Shown: positions 1 through 13,800 of the stretch, one piece after another
Layout: the number at the start of each line of letters is the position of its first letter
Numbering within the stretch: the first letter of the stretch is position 1
From: Sarcocystis neurona
Lineage: Eukaryota; Apicomplexa; Conoidasida; Eucoccidiorida; Sarcocystidae
Direction of reading: 5' to 3'
Assembly: GCA_000727475.1 (NCBI GenBank)
Contig: KL647298.1
Coordinates: forward strand, 339,665-403,664
DNA length: 64,000 nt
Position numbers and translations under genes: made by a program
The notes under the pieces: model-generated
The model's database searches: none
What the model was told of the DNA's origin: nothing
What the model saw: only the letters and a program-made list of their open reading frames with translations

Positions 1-1647
1 CCTGGAGTGTCCACAGGGAGTGCTGCTGGAAGGCGGCCTTCGCTTCAGCAGCAGCAGGTGCAGCAGCTGCTGTACGACCTGCGAAGTGAAAGCAGCGGCT
101 CCTCTTCTCGGGGAACAGCTGCAACTACGGCTGCGCGTGGAGCGTCTTCCGGTCCTGCTGCAGGTGCGGGAGCTACCGCAGGAGGGGCCGGCTCAGCTGC
201 TGCGTCTGCTGCTGCGACCGCGAAGGAGCCCACACGCCGCGACGGCGGGGGCGGCGCAGTGGGGTCGTCAGCGACAGGGACGCTGTCGAGTATGCTGCTG
301 TCGCCTGCGGAAGGGAGAGCATCGGCCGCAGCCGAGACCGAGCACAAGTGGCAGGAGAAGCAACAGCAGCTTCAGACCGCAGGCACTGGCGGAGGCAGCG
401 ACGGAGGCGGATCGTCAGCAGCAGGCGCAGCTGGTCCTGGCGCTCCTCCTGCCGCTGCTGCTGCTGCTCCTGGTGCCAGTACTGCGTCTTCTTCTTCTTC
501 GGCGGCTGCAACTGCTGCTGCTGCGGCTGCGACTTCGGCTGCTGCTGGTGGCAGTGTCTCCGGGCCAGCAGCCGCAGCAAAAAAGGGGAAGCGGGCAGAG
601 GTTGAGCAGGTTCTGACTGCGCTGGAGCAGCTTGGGAAAGTTCTGGACGACACCGCGAGGAAGAGGAGGATGGAGGAGGAAGGCACGTACTCTCCGACGG
701 CCGATGCAGATGAAGCTGCAGACGCAGAGGCCACTCGTCTTTCTTCGTCGTTCTCGCCTTCGAACAACAGCGACCGCAGGACACTTAGGCGCATCTTTGA
801 TTCACGTGAGGAATTGGGCTTGGCATACATACACGTGTTGGCTGAGATGGTCAGCACATTAATAGCTATATATATATATATATGTGTATGCATACGTATG
901 TGTAGAAGTGGGCATACACACATATATACAGATCCACATATGTGGCGTCGTATTCACCATTGTAATCACCCTTGTATATACACGTGTATGTGCGGCACGC
1001 GTATATTACATATCGTTGTATTCATCTGTGTGATCATGTATATATACGCAATATACACACACCTATATGTGTCGCATGGATACACATATATATATATATG
1101 TATATACAGCTGTATTCATCTATGTAATCACATATGTATGCGTATATGGGTCTCGCATATATATATATATATATATACGTATATATGTAGGTGAGGCGAT
1201 GTTTCTTTCACTGTGTCTGTATATGTGTAGATATATTTCTGTATGTGCGTCTGCTTCAGCCTCTGTGGACGTTTTTGGTTCATATATCTCTGTCTCTTGT
1301 CTGGCTTTCGCCATCTGTTCTTATCTTCTTATCTACGTATCTGCTCGTACGCAGGCGTGTAACGCGGGATAACTGTAGCGTCTTACCTCGCCTTCGTTTT
1401 CGTTGTATGTGATTTCTTCCCGGCATGCGTTCGTAGTCTCCTCCTGTCAGTTGCAGGCCACCGGGGTTCACATATATATATATATATATATACTTTGTAT
1501 ACATCTGTGTGCGTACGCATCTGCTTGAATGTGTACAGATGTATACATATCTGTACGTCTCTATGTAGGTATATATATGTGCCTGTCCAAATACGTGCTT
1601 GTAGTTGCAGACCCATCCTTGTATGCAGATACGTGTAGGTGAATGCG

Positions 1648-1680
<33 letters not shown>

Positions 1681-4600
1681 GTGTAAATATACGTTCACGT
1701 GTATATGTGCATATTATCCGGGTGTACACCGAATTATACCTATTCAGCCGTTTCATCTACGTCTTTTAGGTCTGCACTCGCCACGTGTTCTGCTGCGGCT
1801 GCTGCTCCTGCTGGTGCCACGGTTGCTGCTGTGCATGTGCTTTCTCTGGCTGCTGTTTTTGTCGCGCGCCCGCCGGCGCATCGCTGCGACTGCGGCTGCT
1901 GCGTAAGGCCGTCGCTGCTGGGGTTTCTTTTTGGCTCTCGCTGAAGCTGCTGCTGTTGAGCGTGCTGCTGCCCCTGCGGGTCCCGCTACCTCTGACGGGC
2001 TGCACCGGGCGGGTGCGTTGCTGCCGGCTATTCCCCGGTTGCTGCTGCTGCTTGGTATTCTGCTGCTGGTGCTGCGGACTCTGTGATGTGTCGCTGCTCC
2101 CTGTGTCGCAGGGCGGGTGCGGTTCGGCGAGTCTGTGGCGTCGATTGTCCTCTTCGACCTCCTCGACGAACCCACTCTTGTGAAGGTACGGGGCAGACCC
2201 TGCTCCATCTGTCCACCTCCACTGCAGCAGCGAGCAAGATTCACTTGGACGCAGTCTACACAAACATCCATATGCATGGAGGCCGGACATATCTATGCCC
2301 GGCACGTACACACGCGCGTGTGTAATGTCTATATACCTCAAGGGACGTCTGTGCTTCTACTCTACGTAGGATGACCGATAGACACACATACGTATATGTA
2401 TAAGTGTATCGCCTATGGATTTTTGCATGTGGGAGGAGGCGTTCTGTGTGCACCTGTACTCCGTAGACCGTTGCGAGGAGCCACGAGCGTAACGATGAAC
2501 CCCTTCTCTTCGCGCGCATTTACATATATATATATGTACGGGTATTTGTGGGTTGGTGACCCTGCATCTGTGTGTAGCCGTAGGAAGGGACGTGTGATAG
2601 TGAAGTGCTACCACTATGAAATCGTGCGGGTGTCGTTATAGACAAGCGCTGCTGCATGCCATTGACTGCGGGGCTGCGCGCAGACTGCCGTCAGCAGCGG
2701 AATGGAAATCAAAGGAGACGCCGTCGCGCTGCATTTGGCGCAGCTGCGACGGCCAACAGGGGAAGCAGGAAACTTCGACACTCGGAGGCGGATGTCGACC
2801 TACAAAGAGGCTGGCACCGCAGCAGGAACTGTAAGACGCAGCAGCAGCTTCAGAAGTTGCCCCAGCAGCGACAGAAGTCGCAGCAGCAGCGACAGAAGTC
2901 GCAGCAGCAGAGCAGAGGTCGCAGCAGCAGCAGCAGAGGTCGCGGCAGCAGCAGCAGAGGTCACAGCAGCAGCAGCAGAGGTCACAGCAGCGGAAGCGTC
3001 ATGTTCGTCTCTCGTGTACGTTGGAATAGCGAGGAAGCAGGGGAAATGCACAGATACATGAACAGAGAGAGACAGGAAGATACGCTATAAAGTGTATAGT
3101 ATTTGACAGGCCGGCGCTGCTCGTATACGGTTGTTTCTTAATACAAGCGTAAACGCACACACGCTTGTAGAAGGAAAACTTACTTCCGTTCACCTGCACG
3201 TACAACTACAACACCCCCTGCACCGAGGGATAAAGGCCTGATGCTTTGCTTATAGCACGGACTAATTTTGTCTTTCCCGCCCTGCGCGTGTGAAGTCAGG
3301 AGTGAAAAGCAGAACTCTGCAACGGCAGCCCAACGTGGACGCACCGCACACGCATCCGTCTGGCGTGAATATACATACACGTCTACAAACGTATATGTGC
3401 GTAGTTAGGAGTTGCCTCCCGACCTACGGCAAGCATGCCGTTCGAGCATATACGTCTCTGCACCGCGTTCGCTACGCCAGTGTATGTACGTCTTCTCAGG
3501 TTGACGTTTGCGTGAATCCTTGTTCGATGATGACGACGAGGTGCTAGGGTAAAGGACCTTAGCATTTGGTGTGCGTGCAGTAGTGGGCTTTCAGTTTCGA
3601 AGTCTGGTGTACGTACACCCCTCTCGTAGTCCACTGGACAGGTTGCTGAGGAACGAGCTGCTGCTGAACGGGGGAAAAAATGGTTTTGCTGCAGTAGAGA
3701 GGTGCGACTAAGCGCCAGCGGACAACGGCGTTGTGCTGCTCTGGTGTACGCCCCGTGGTGTGCCGTGTAGAGGACCTGCAGCCCTCTTTTGTGGGGTGTA
3801 CGTACAGCGCGTGTGCTGGTGCAGGACATGCAACTCCTTGCTGGTGTGTCTGCTGCGGTTCGTAGGCTAGATGTCCCTGCTCCGCGCGTGTTTCTTTCGT
3901 TTTGGTGCGTGTCGTGTTCCGGCACGTATACGCTCATGTTCTGGTGTACCTGATTGAGTTTTGGTGGTAGCTGCGAACCGTAGTTTTCTGGTGTACGTAC
4001 ACCTCATTTTCGAGGCGCCGTGCAGCCGGTCTCTCGCTGTGTGGCTTATATACTTCCACACTGAGGAGGTACCCCGGCTTTCTGTGTAGCAGGTCTTGTA
4101 CCAGGTCCACTGCTCTCTGTCTTGCAGGAGGCCCAGACAACGAGTGACGGCCAAACTTCCGGACTTCTGCAGCGCCGCCCCCCCGTCGTCACTCTACGCT
4201 TCTTCCCGCCTCTGAGTAAGCCGCATCGGGGGGAATATACATGTATATACACTGGTTTGTACGCTGGAACAAGCGGGGATGCACATTATATATATATAGG
4301 TATGTATCTATATCTATATATATTTGTCTGTATGTCTATGTCTATATGTATATATATATGTCTATATATATGTGTATATATATATATATCTATCTAAGTC
4401 TATATAAATGTGTATATTATATATGTCTATCTATATATATATATATATCTATATAAATAGATATATATATATATATATGTCGCTCTCTCTATATATATGT
4501 ATGTCTATATATATATATATATATGTATGTCTATATATATGTATATAGACATATGTATATATTTATATAGACATATGTATATATATATATATATATTTAT

Positions 4601-7600
4601 ATAGACATACATATATATATATATTTATTTAGACATATATATATATTTATATATAGATATGTATATATGTATATATATTTATATATGTGTATATATATAT
4701 ATACACGTATATAGGCACGTATGAATCGCCGCGTGCCTGCCCTGCAGGTGCGTACGTGTCGAGAGGTGTGTGGGTCTCGCGTCTGTGTCTTTCTCCTGAT
4801 CCTGTCAGCGATACCGACGCTATAATGAGAAGTGGTGCTGGTTTCGCACATAGATCAGTCTGCCGTTGCTGGGGTTATAGAGATGGAGAAGGGGGCCCCG
4901 GGGGTTGTTTTCCTTTTCAAATCACGTCAGAGGTCTGTGTGCGTGTGTTTCAAGGAACGCGCTCCTTTACGTTGACGTAACCGTCTCTGGATTACACGGC
5001 CGTCGAGAAAATGAAGTGACTTTGCTCGTCTTTTTGATTTCTCGTGGTCCTCCTTGTTTTGCAGAAGTCGACTTCACGGATGCCCCACCCCTCCACAGAC
5101 ACCCGTGCCCGCCGCCTCCGCCTGGACCCGCACCTCCTGGTGCTGCGTGTACGCCGATTGAGGCACCGCAGCAAGTCTTCCCCTTCTTTCAGTCATTCTC
5201 CTTTGAAAGCATTCCTGTTATTTCACACGAATCCGTGCCGTCTTCAGCGACAGCAGCTAGTTCCCCGGCGGCCACCACCTCCGAAATTTCTCATGAACTC
5301 CAGACTGCTGCAGCGCGTCTGCTGCTAGCGGACTCTACAGCAACGGTAGGTAGCTCTACCACAACGGCGACGGCAGCTGCTGCTACTGTTGCAGGTGCGC
5401 CTTCGCCAGCTGTCCCCGCTGGTGCCGCTGCTGGTGCGTCTCCTTCGTCGTCGTCTTGTTCTGCCGGAGGGGCTGCCCCCACTGCTGAAGCCGCTGCTGG
5501 TCTTGCTGGGGGGGGGACTCCCAGCAGCAGCGCGGGGGCGCCTGCTGCTTCTTTGCCGCCTCCTGCGCCGCCGCCTGGGCCTGTCATGCAACCCGCCGCA
5601 GGCGTACCTTCGATCCCAGAGAACTACGTCTCTGTCTCGCAGCAGCAACCGGTAGGCCACTGCTGTGCAAATAACCTGCACTTGAAGCGCGTGTGACTTT
5701 CTCCCGTGCATCTCCTCATTTGTTCTGCGTGCAATGGTTCTGCCGCGCAGACGAAATTGTCTGTCCTGTCGCTCGCTTCAGCGTGCAATTTTCTGCAGCG
5801 TTCGTAGCTCGCATTCATCAGTAAAGGTGTTGGAAGTATGGCGACATCTGCAGACTACAGCTCTTACTCGTACACATGCAGAGAGACAACGATACCTGCA
5901 GCATGCTTCTTGTTCAGTGGAAAAGTGGGTGTTTGTGGACATACCGCTTACACGCAGCCCGCAGCTCGCTACGCGTACACATATATATTATATGTGTGTC
6001 TTTGTGAGCATGTGCATTGCAAGTCTTTTTTACGGTACATTTCTCTGCTCTCAAATTGAGCTTCGTCGTCTTGCCTGCCGCAGAAGTTCACGCCCGTGCA
6101 GGGGTAGTGTCTGCAGCACGCACCATCTCTCTCAAGAGAGGTTTGTTCAGGAGTCGTCTTAGTTGCAGATGAAGAGGCAGTGGCACTGCTGGTGACCGTA
6201 ACGAGAAGTGCGGTACCACGTAGAACAGGAGCTAGAGCAGCGCTTGTAGCGGTAGGAGGAGGAGTAGCTTCACCTGTACTGCTTGTTGAGGAGACGTCTG
6301 GGCCGAACTCCGCTTTCAGCAGTGAGCGCGCTGACACTCGCCGTCCCCTGTTGTAGTAGCGGAGACAGCAGAAAGAAGTGGATGACGTGAGGCAGCGACA
6401 GGTAAGCAGGTCTGCGTGTGGGGCGCGTGCGCGCGCGCCTACGACGGAGGTCGGTAATTTTTGAGTAGAGGGGACTCTACTCAGAGTCCCCTGGCTACCG
6501 CAGTGTTGTTGCCTGTGTGTTGATGCAAGAAGAACTAAATAAAAGTGCTAAATGTACTGAAAGGGCGAGGCACACGTTTCCAGACGTACTGACGCGTAAA
6601 AAGAAACCCAGCAGGTCCTGTGCAGCATCCTTTGGTGTCGGCGAGATCCTGCGGGTTCTGCTTGCCGTCTTGCGTAGGGTATTTCATATGCCACTCCTGT
6701 AGATGAGACTTTCCCACACGGCATTGCGTGGGTATTTGTTGTGACTAGTAGTTCTTCTTGGTAAAATGCAAAGCGTATATTCGACCGTGCCCGAAGTGCG
6801 TAGTAACCGCGAGGAATGCGCGCGTTCCGCGCGTTCCGTAGCATATAGACAACGTCTACATATCTAAGCTGATGTATGTGTTCCGTTCTGTCTCTCTGTG
6901 GGATTCTTTCTGAATTTACGTGTACGTAGCTCTCTTCAATCATATGCGTATCACCAGCTCCTCAGACAGCAGACGCATGTATATCTATGCACGCGTGCAC
7001 ACACCCATACACAACTGGAATATAAGTGTATCGTATTTCACCTCTCGACGTTTAGTCCGTAGAATTTTCGTTTTTACAGGTGCCGCACCCTGTTTTCCGT
7101 GCTCTTCGTCTGCTTCTCCTCCAACCATCATGCACCGCAGAATTACTCCACGCAGTACGCACAGTTATATGTACTTGCCTGCACGTACGTATATGTGTGA
7201 GTGTCTCTGTCCGTGTAGACAGAAGTATTCGAGATTTACAGGTGTGTCTGTGCGCCACCGGCGAGAGCGAGTCGGGCAGCTGCAGTTTTAGTTTCTGACT
7301 GCGCTGGCTGCGCGTGATACGTTCCTGCGCTCAGGGTTATGCGCCTCTACCCAACAGCGGCGTGCCGTTCTACCCGCCTCCGTGTTTTCACCCGCCGCTG
7401 CCTGGTCTGGGAAGAGCTACTGCTTTTGCTGCCCCATTTGCACAGCCGTACATCCCAGTACCTCCGCCTGGCCACTTAGTGCTGCCGCCGCCGCCATTTG
7501 TGGCTCCTATGACTCCTGCGCCTCCGCCGCGGGCTCCGCCTCCGCGTAGCTTGCACGCACGTCCTCACCCCTCCGAAGGAACGTTCGGCCCTGCTGCCTC

Positions 7601-7875
7601 TGCAGGAGGCGGAGAAAGAGGAGGAGGAACTGCGGCTGCTGGAGCTCCTGCAGGAGCGCGAGGCAGAGGCAGAGGAGGGCAGCCGCGGGGAGCTGGTGGC
7701 CACACAGGGCGACTGGCGGCCCGCGGAGGCGGCTGTACCACCTGGGAAGGACGGCGAGGAAGAGGAGGAGGGGGGGGAGAGAGAGGCAGGGACAGGAAGT
7801 TACAGTAACGCTGCTGCTACACCTGCAGCTGCATCTTGGTTGTGCGCGGTGGGGGGCGGTAGCGGCGGAGGGTGA
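1..7875 (+). CDS. Low-complexity protein of unknown function, multi-exon, 5' end outside window
   Basis: I do not recognise the family. Exons that fit by phase: <1-805, 2112-2185, 5065-5651, 7335-~7499 and ~7606-7875 (stop TGA 7873-7875). Exon 1 ends on the first base of a codon (C|GTGAGG) and exon 2 supplies the two missing bases, giving FDSRRVRFGESVASIV. Exon 2 then reads LFDLLDEPTLVK and ends in phase 0. Exon 3 (TTGTTTTGCAG acceptor) needs a phase-1 entry, so one further exon of length 3n+1, or another splice site, is missing between 2186 and 5064. Exon 3 ends in phase 0 and joins cleanly to exon 4 (GYAPLPNSGVPFYPPP). The protein is Ala/Ser/Gly/Gln-rich at first, Pro-rich in exons 3-4, and ends in a Glu/Leu-rich stretch (EAEKEEEELRLLELLQE) likely to be helical, then a Gly-rich tail. 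The 4-to-5 junction is uncertain: the frame shifts by one between 7500 and 7606. Its low-complexity composition gives no reliable function. Confidence 0.55.
806..2111 (+). other. Intron 1 of the 1-7875 gene, AT microsatellites
   Basis: Donor GTGAGG at 806 and acceptor TGTCGCAG ending at 2111. It contains several TA/TATG runs (about 865-890, 1080-1100, 1155-1180, 1470-1492 and 1660-1682), a CT run near 1650, and a GCT-rich stretch at 1770-2080. The GCT-rich stretch is open in alanine-coding frames, but exons 1 and 2 join in phase without it. Confidence 0.5.
2836..3000 (+). repeat. CAG-based minisatellite in intron
   Basis: Tandem units built on CAGCAGCAG: first about three 21-bp units containing GACAGAAGTCG, then about four 18-bp units ending AGAGGTCG or AGAGGTCA. 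All three forward frames stay open through it, so openness alone does not show coding. It lies in the 2186-5064 gap, where one unidentified exon is expected, and is a possible but unproven candidate for it. Confidence 0.7.
4286..4710. repeat. Long AT-rich microsatellite (TA/TATG/TCTA)
   Basis: About 420 bp of nearly pure alternating purine-pyrimidine TATATA, with interspersed TATG, TCTA and ATTTA units, in the large intron of the 1-7875 gene. Reading frames across it give only Tyr/Ile repeats. It is the longest such tract in the window. Confidence 0.9.
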
Positions 7876-10800
7876 CACAATAGTGGACAGAGAAAATGAT
7901 AGCGTACGTGTGTAAACAGACATGTGTACTCGTACACTGGGACAGCACACGTGTATTCACAGACGTGAGTGTACATATAGGCTGAGACATTCGTACATTT
8001 AAAGAAGAGCTTGACACAGAATTGCGGATGGGGTGGTGTGTAGACAGGAGGGTACCTAGGGGCGTGACATTGCTTGGAATTCACGTCTGTGGGGACGAAG
8101 ACTCAACATACAGCAGTGCACTGGCTGCCACGCCTGCAGACGATGCACAGGTTGCGCAGTACACGATGCGTAATACACGCACATATATCAGGATGCATAC
8201 GTATTGACTGCACCTGTGTCTGGTAGGCACCTTGTGAACCGTACGGAGAACGTGTGTGTATAGATAGCGACGAACACCGTTCATAGGGGGACAAGGCGTA
8301 ACGGTGAACGTCGACACAAGGAGAAAGGCAGAGGCTGCGCTAGCCTGGTTGCTGCCTCTGTCAACGCGTGCGCTACCAACATGGGGGTAGCTTATGGTGC
8401 GCATCTGATAAATCGGAGAAGTAACTTGATTTGGTTGCCCGGCATCTCAGCCCCAGAACCCTCCTGGCTTATGTCAGTGCCACCACGCAAACTGCAGGCT
8501 GTCTGGGCGTTTGTCATACGTACGCTGCGTATGCACATACACATCCATGTACGCGTTTGCACTACCTATATGCACTATGCATCGAGCCATCTTTCTATGT
8601 ATGTAGCCGTCTGTCTATATCTCTCTCCGTCTCTCTCCCTCGGTCTCTCTCTGTCTCTCTGTCTCTTCCTGTATATACACACACACACACACGATAGTGC
8701 TCGTGTTATCGAAATGCTCTTCCACAGTATATAAGCTTTACGCCGCAGCGGGGATTACACAAGTGTACGCTTACGCAAATCGCAGCGACCGCTTCCGGAC
8801 TCTATATGCGCGCATACATATACATACGTATATATGTATATGCGTAGTTGCCAATCTCTGCGGAAACGTACGTGGTTGCTTGTGTTACCCAAGTTTTTTT
8901 GCTGTATTGGATGGACAGATCGCGTGCACAATGCCTCTATTAAAGTGTTTGTAATGAGAGGAATGAAAGACGTCAGGCGCGCATTCGTGGAGTGCGTAAG
9001 CGTGAATGTCATAGGGAAGCGAAACGGCGCGCCAACAGACTCTTAAAAAACAGGAAAGAAGTAATTGTGAAGAGCTGTTAGTCCAGCGCACGAAGCCCCC
9101 ATAATTACTAATTATTGCAGAAAAGTCAACTGTTAATGGTGAGTATCAGTTACGTGAACGTACGCGAACTAGCGCAGGTTACAGTCTCTACGAGGTGACA
9201 CAATGCAAGCAAAACGAAGGAGGAGTGTATTCTGGTCGAAGACCGCAGAATGTGGAAAGATGAGTGTAGGTGTAAAGGACAGAAGTAGCTCGTTACTGAG
9301 AGAATGCGAGGCAAAACTACAGCTGTGGATGCTTGCTTCATCTAGCACGAAGGTGCCGCACCGAGCCAAAGGAAACAGTGGTCGGCAGCGCATTGTGGGA
9401 GGAGAAAATCATGAACCTCTAGCACACAGACGCTGTGCAAAATGTGCAAGTCCGCAAAACTCTTGAATCATTACACGTACAGAAGATATTAGCCAAGAAG
9501 TGTTTTAAAAAGTGGCATGCTGTAGTCTTTATACGCAGAATTTTTTTTTGAGACTTTAAAGGTTACTTTGCAAGTCACTCGTGGGTATCTCGAAAATGTT
9601 TTTGAACGCAGAAAATTCAGGTCGCGCAACATGCGGCGGAAAAGCGGTGCTCACCCGTAGATTTGACTCAGTATCCACACAAGTACATTATCCGGAAAAG
9701 CAATCATCCTCACACTGCTTAAGCAATAATGGTTGTTTGATCAAATATTCTTTTTCCGCTCACCACTGATGCAGGTAGTACTGTTTCACTGGATTCTCTT
9801 CGCTCTTTGGATTACGTGTGACGCTGATGTTTGATTTTCCACTCCAAAAATTATCCACACAAGTCTGAGCTGTGAAGCTGTCGCTTTATATGAATCTGCA
9901 CAGGAGAGGCGTCAGCTGAAAAATCAGTTGCTCCCTGCAGTGTTCACGTCATGTCGGCTCACACCACTATTCAATCACCATTCACACGTATTATACCCGG
10001 TGCATACTAGTGCTTCATACCAATGTTAACACATATTTCGTGCAGGGCATCTCAACACGGAACCATACGTTTTCGTCGAGCTGTCCTCATAATTCGCACA
10101 AGAAAAACGGGCTCTGAGTTGAAAGATGTACAGAACACTCCTTGCACAATGCACACGAAAGATTTACATGAGGCCCGTAGATTGCCGGCGGACGTACCCG
10201 CCCTTCACGACTCCAGCCGTGCTGCAGCATTGCAGCTGACATTGCCCCATTTTACGAACTGTACTGAAATAGTACTAGCAAGAGGGGGTGGCTTCAACGA
10301 TGAGTGAACTATGAATGCACACACGTGTGGTAGAGGAGTCTGTGGTGGCAAAAACACATGCCTGTTTTAAGCCTGCTTCAGTCCTTAACGTGAGAAGCCA
10401 GGACCTGATCCTCCGGAAGTTGTTGGTGCAGGAGTGACTCCTGTCTTTCTCTCTTTCTTGCCCCACCGTAAATCTGTCTTTATCTTTTCGACGTGTCGTT
10501 ATCTTCTCGTTCTGTCCTTTTCTTCCTCTGTCTATACGCCTTTGCAAAAGGTGTCGTTTGACAAGAGATAATACCCCAGCAGCCTCTGCTGGTGCTGAGT
10601 GTCTGACGAATCTATACAGAGGGGGCAAGATATCAACACGACTTGATGAAGGCCTGGGTATCTCTTCTCCGTCTGTCTCTCGTCCTCTTCGTGTACGGTC
10701 ACGTAGCCCGCTTGCCAATGCAGAGAAGGACAAGTGATAAACCAAGAAGACCCATTGTGAGTCCCATAGATTGAGGAGAAGATGGCCCGACCACAGTTGT

Positions 10801-13800
10801 GATTGGGTCGACTGGAACCATACGGAGAGAATTCGCGATCGTGTATAGGTGAGCACGTACATATGCGTATATGCAGTCCTCGCAACGCAACAGTTGTGGT
10901 GCAAAAGGGTGCCACGGCGTAGTGGAAAGGACACAACCCACCGCTACACATGTTGACAATGGAGCACCACGCGTGCCCCGTAATTCACAAGGGTATGCCA
11001 CTAGCTGGATGAGCCCGGACGTGAGGACAAAAACGGCTCGCATTTTTCGCCATCACGGGTGCACTCAGGACAAGCATCGTGGTTATGCCACGTTGATGTG
11101 TAGCTGTAGATACATGTACCGCTCGCTGCCTTCTTCGCAACGGCTGAGAATCAAAACCGCACCCTGCGGTGCACGCTTTAATCTCTTTAGACGACTCCAG
11201 AGAACAATTGAATCGTTGTGCAGAGTGTGCAGCTCTGCAGCTGCCTCGTTAATCACGCGATGGCTGCCAAGCGCTTGAAGTACTGCACGAACAGTGGGAT
11301 AGTCTCTCGAAGGGAGAGTCAGTCATCCGTAACCGGCAACATATATACATATATCTACGCCTGCGGATGTATGCCTTCCGAGTAAGCAACGCTTGTATCT
11401 ATGTATGTGTCTCCACACTTTGGCCTGGATGACAAGAGTCGACCAGTCTTCTTAGCCCCACTCCAGGGCGCGGAATCGATACTTACATGACTGAGAAGAC
11501 TTCAGAGAATCAGCCTGCCCTAGAATGTCAAAAGGTGCGAACAACCTTTGCGTTGACGTACAGTATTATATTTTTTAAAGACACTTCGCACAGGGTTGAT
11601 TGAATTCTGGTAAACGGCGCCACAGGTAGCCGGTCACGGGCCTTTCAGAGACAGAGAAGGATATGCAAGTTGTGCGCAAGAACTGGGTGGATTCGCCAGT
11701 ACTCCGCCAACGACCTTGGCCCTTAAGTGCGTTACTGCTGACAGCGTCTTTCAGGCCGCTCCGCGATAAAAGGTGACACAAGAGATGAAGATGCACTCAA
11801 GTGTTCACTGCAGCTCCATGTCCGTGTACGTATTGACTGACTTCGTTCGTTTTCCGTGCAGAACCAAAAATTCAACCTGGAAGTTCCTACTATGTTCCAC
11901 CGTCAGCGTGCGAGTTAGCTGCTACACCGTAAGCCTCGTACCGTGCTTGGAATATGCAAGACAGTAAGTCTTGCAAGTGGCGTTTTAGCCCAGTACGGTG
12001 CTGCCGCTGAATGTTCCTTCCTCGTACAGTCCTCGAAGGTAGTGTAATTTGGGCTCGTAATGCTACAAAGAACTGATTCACCCTTGTGACCAGAACTCCA
12101 AAAAGCGACGTTACTTTCTTTTATGTTTGTCTATTCTGCATCTGTAACATCACTGAAGCGGTCCGCGTATACAGGCGGCCGTAGGTCGTGGTCCGCGTGC
12201 AAAAAGAATGCCAATGAAAAGTGAAAACAAACGCCAAAGTCGACTCATTGCGTGTCACTTGTAATGCCACACGCCAACCAGACATCGTCGTAGGGCGAAA
12301 AACAGGCGGCCACACAGCTCGTCATGAGTGGTCGCGACAGAATCTTTAGACTGCTTTGAGTAGTGCAACTTGCGGATATGTGTGCGCATTTACACCCGCG
12401 ACCCAAACTGACTTCAGGTAGTAGACAATCAACGACGTCCCCAGCAGCACGCCTGTGCAGACGTACAGGAGGAAGCGCCTTGCTGAACACCCTTCGACTT
12501 CCTAAAGCTGTCACCAACACACACGCTAAAAATTTTGAGTCACAAGTGTAGTAGCAGTTAGCGCGTTCTCGTAGAACTCCAGCGTATGTGGTCAGTGTCT
12601 GGAACCGACCTCCTCTAGAGGGTAAGAGGTACCCGTCGAACGACGTCATAGTATGAGGGCGAGCCGCCGCAGTTGCAGCATTCTACCGTGCTGGGGGTCT
12701 TCTTTCCCGAGACTTGTACTAATGGGAAGGCGGTTCTGCGACTTTGTGGATAAATCCGACCGGACAGGGCACGGAGGCGTGTCTAGTGGCACTCTCCAGG
12801 TTTGCGTGCACCACATTTATATGCCTACTCTCGACCTCCTGCATAGATGGACTTTGACTCCTCTGCCTACTCCGCATTATTTTGCAAATGATGTGACTGT
12901 CCGTTACTACTGCGTCGCTTTTGGTACCCCGTCACAAGACACCTCGGTTTTACTATTGCTCTCTGCCTCCTCTCGGGAGGTCCGCTCGCTTCCATCGCGC
13001 ATCTTCTACACTCTGTATCCGGGGTACTACACGCTGGATGCTGGTAACAATGGGAGTCAAATGTAAATGATGTTATTTTTGTTATATGGTAGCGTTGTTC
13101 ACCGTGGCTACGCTCTGCACTCTGGCTTGCCACCGCTAGCTTTGTGGGGGGAAGGGCTGTTGCTGTCTGCGTGAGCAGCTGCGATACGGCAGTAGCGGGG
13201 CAATTTGCAGCTTTAAGTACGACAGCTTTCCTTTTTTGACCTCCAGAAGGAGCAAAACTTTCTTCACAAACGTCCTCAGGCATTTTCCATTGGCAGTGCG
13301 CCGTGTCTTGACCCTTCTTTCTCCAGTATGGCGCCCGAGCTTCCACGGCGTGTCTCACAGTGCATACCTCTCTCTACTCTCCGCTGCCCTCCTACTGGTT
13401 TCTTGCTCCTCCCTTGTGCACTTTTTTTGTTATACAGTTGATGATTGCCCGGCACCACCTCTCTATTTGTAGATCTCAACGAGCTACACCGAGTACTGTG
13501 GAAAATCGCACCAGGTGATGCGCATCCTACGTAGCGCACCGGCAAGACACGCGAGACAGCTGCTGTCGCTATTTTGAGGAAGTAACGCAGAAGATGTACA
13601 AGAATTCAGGCCGCGGCACCCTAAGCCTTCGTTTTGTCTGACAGGCCGTTCGACTCACTGCGCTGCAGACAAAATAATAGTCGTCATCCGCTTGTGGATT
13701 ATTTTTAGTACCGCGTACCTGCAGCAATGCACGTGTTAAAAGAGAACCTCCGGCAGATATACCAGTCTTGATTTCGCTATCAAGACTTCACCCTGATCGA

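Noticed and set aside
1769..1904. Candidate Ala-rich exon between CTTTTAG and GTAAGG in the first gene
   Set aside because: Exon 1 (ending 805) and exon 2 (from 2112) join in phase directly, and the segment is a GCT repeat open in several frames.
6141..6400. Candidate exons VVLVADEEAVALL and RRQQKEVDDVRQRQ between exons 3 and 4 of the first gene
   Set aside because: Exons 3 and 4 already join in phase 0. The pieces contain or adjoin stops and are not needed, though alternative splicing cannot be excluded.
10275..10934. Minus-strand 219-codon ORF in the CAG-poor interval
   Set aside because: It starts with a non-ATG codon, has irregular composition and no domain, and overlaps other ORFs of similar length on the same strand.
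12653..13358. Overlapping ORFs of 137 (+) and 163 (-) codons
   Set aside because: They overlap on opposite strands; neither has a recognisable domain or splice context, so neither can be preferred.
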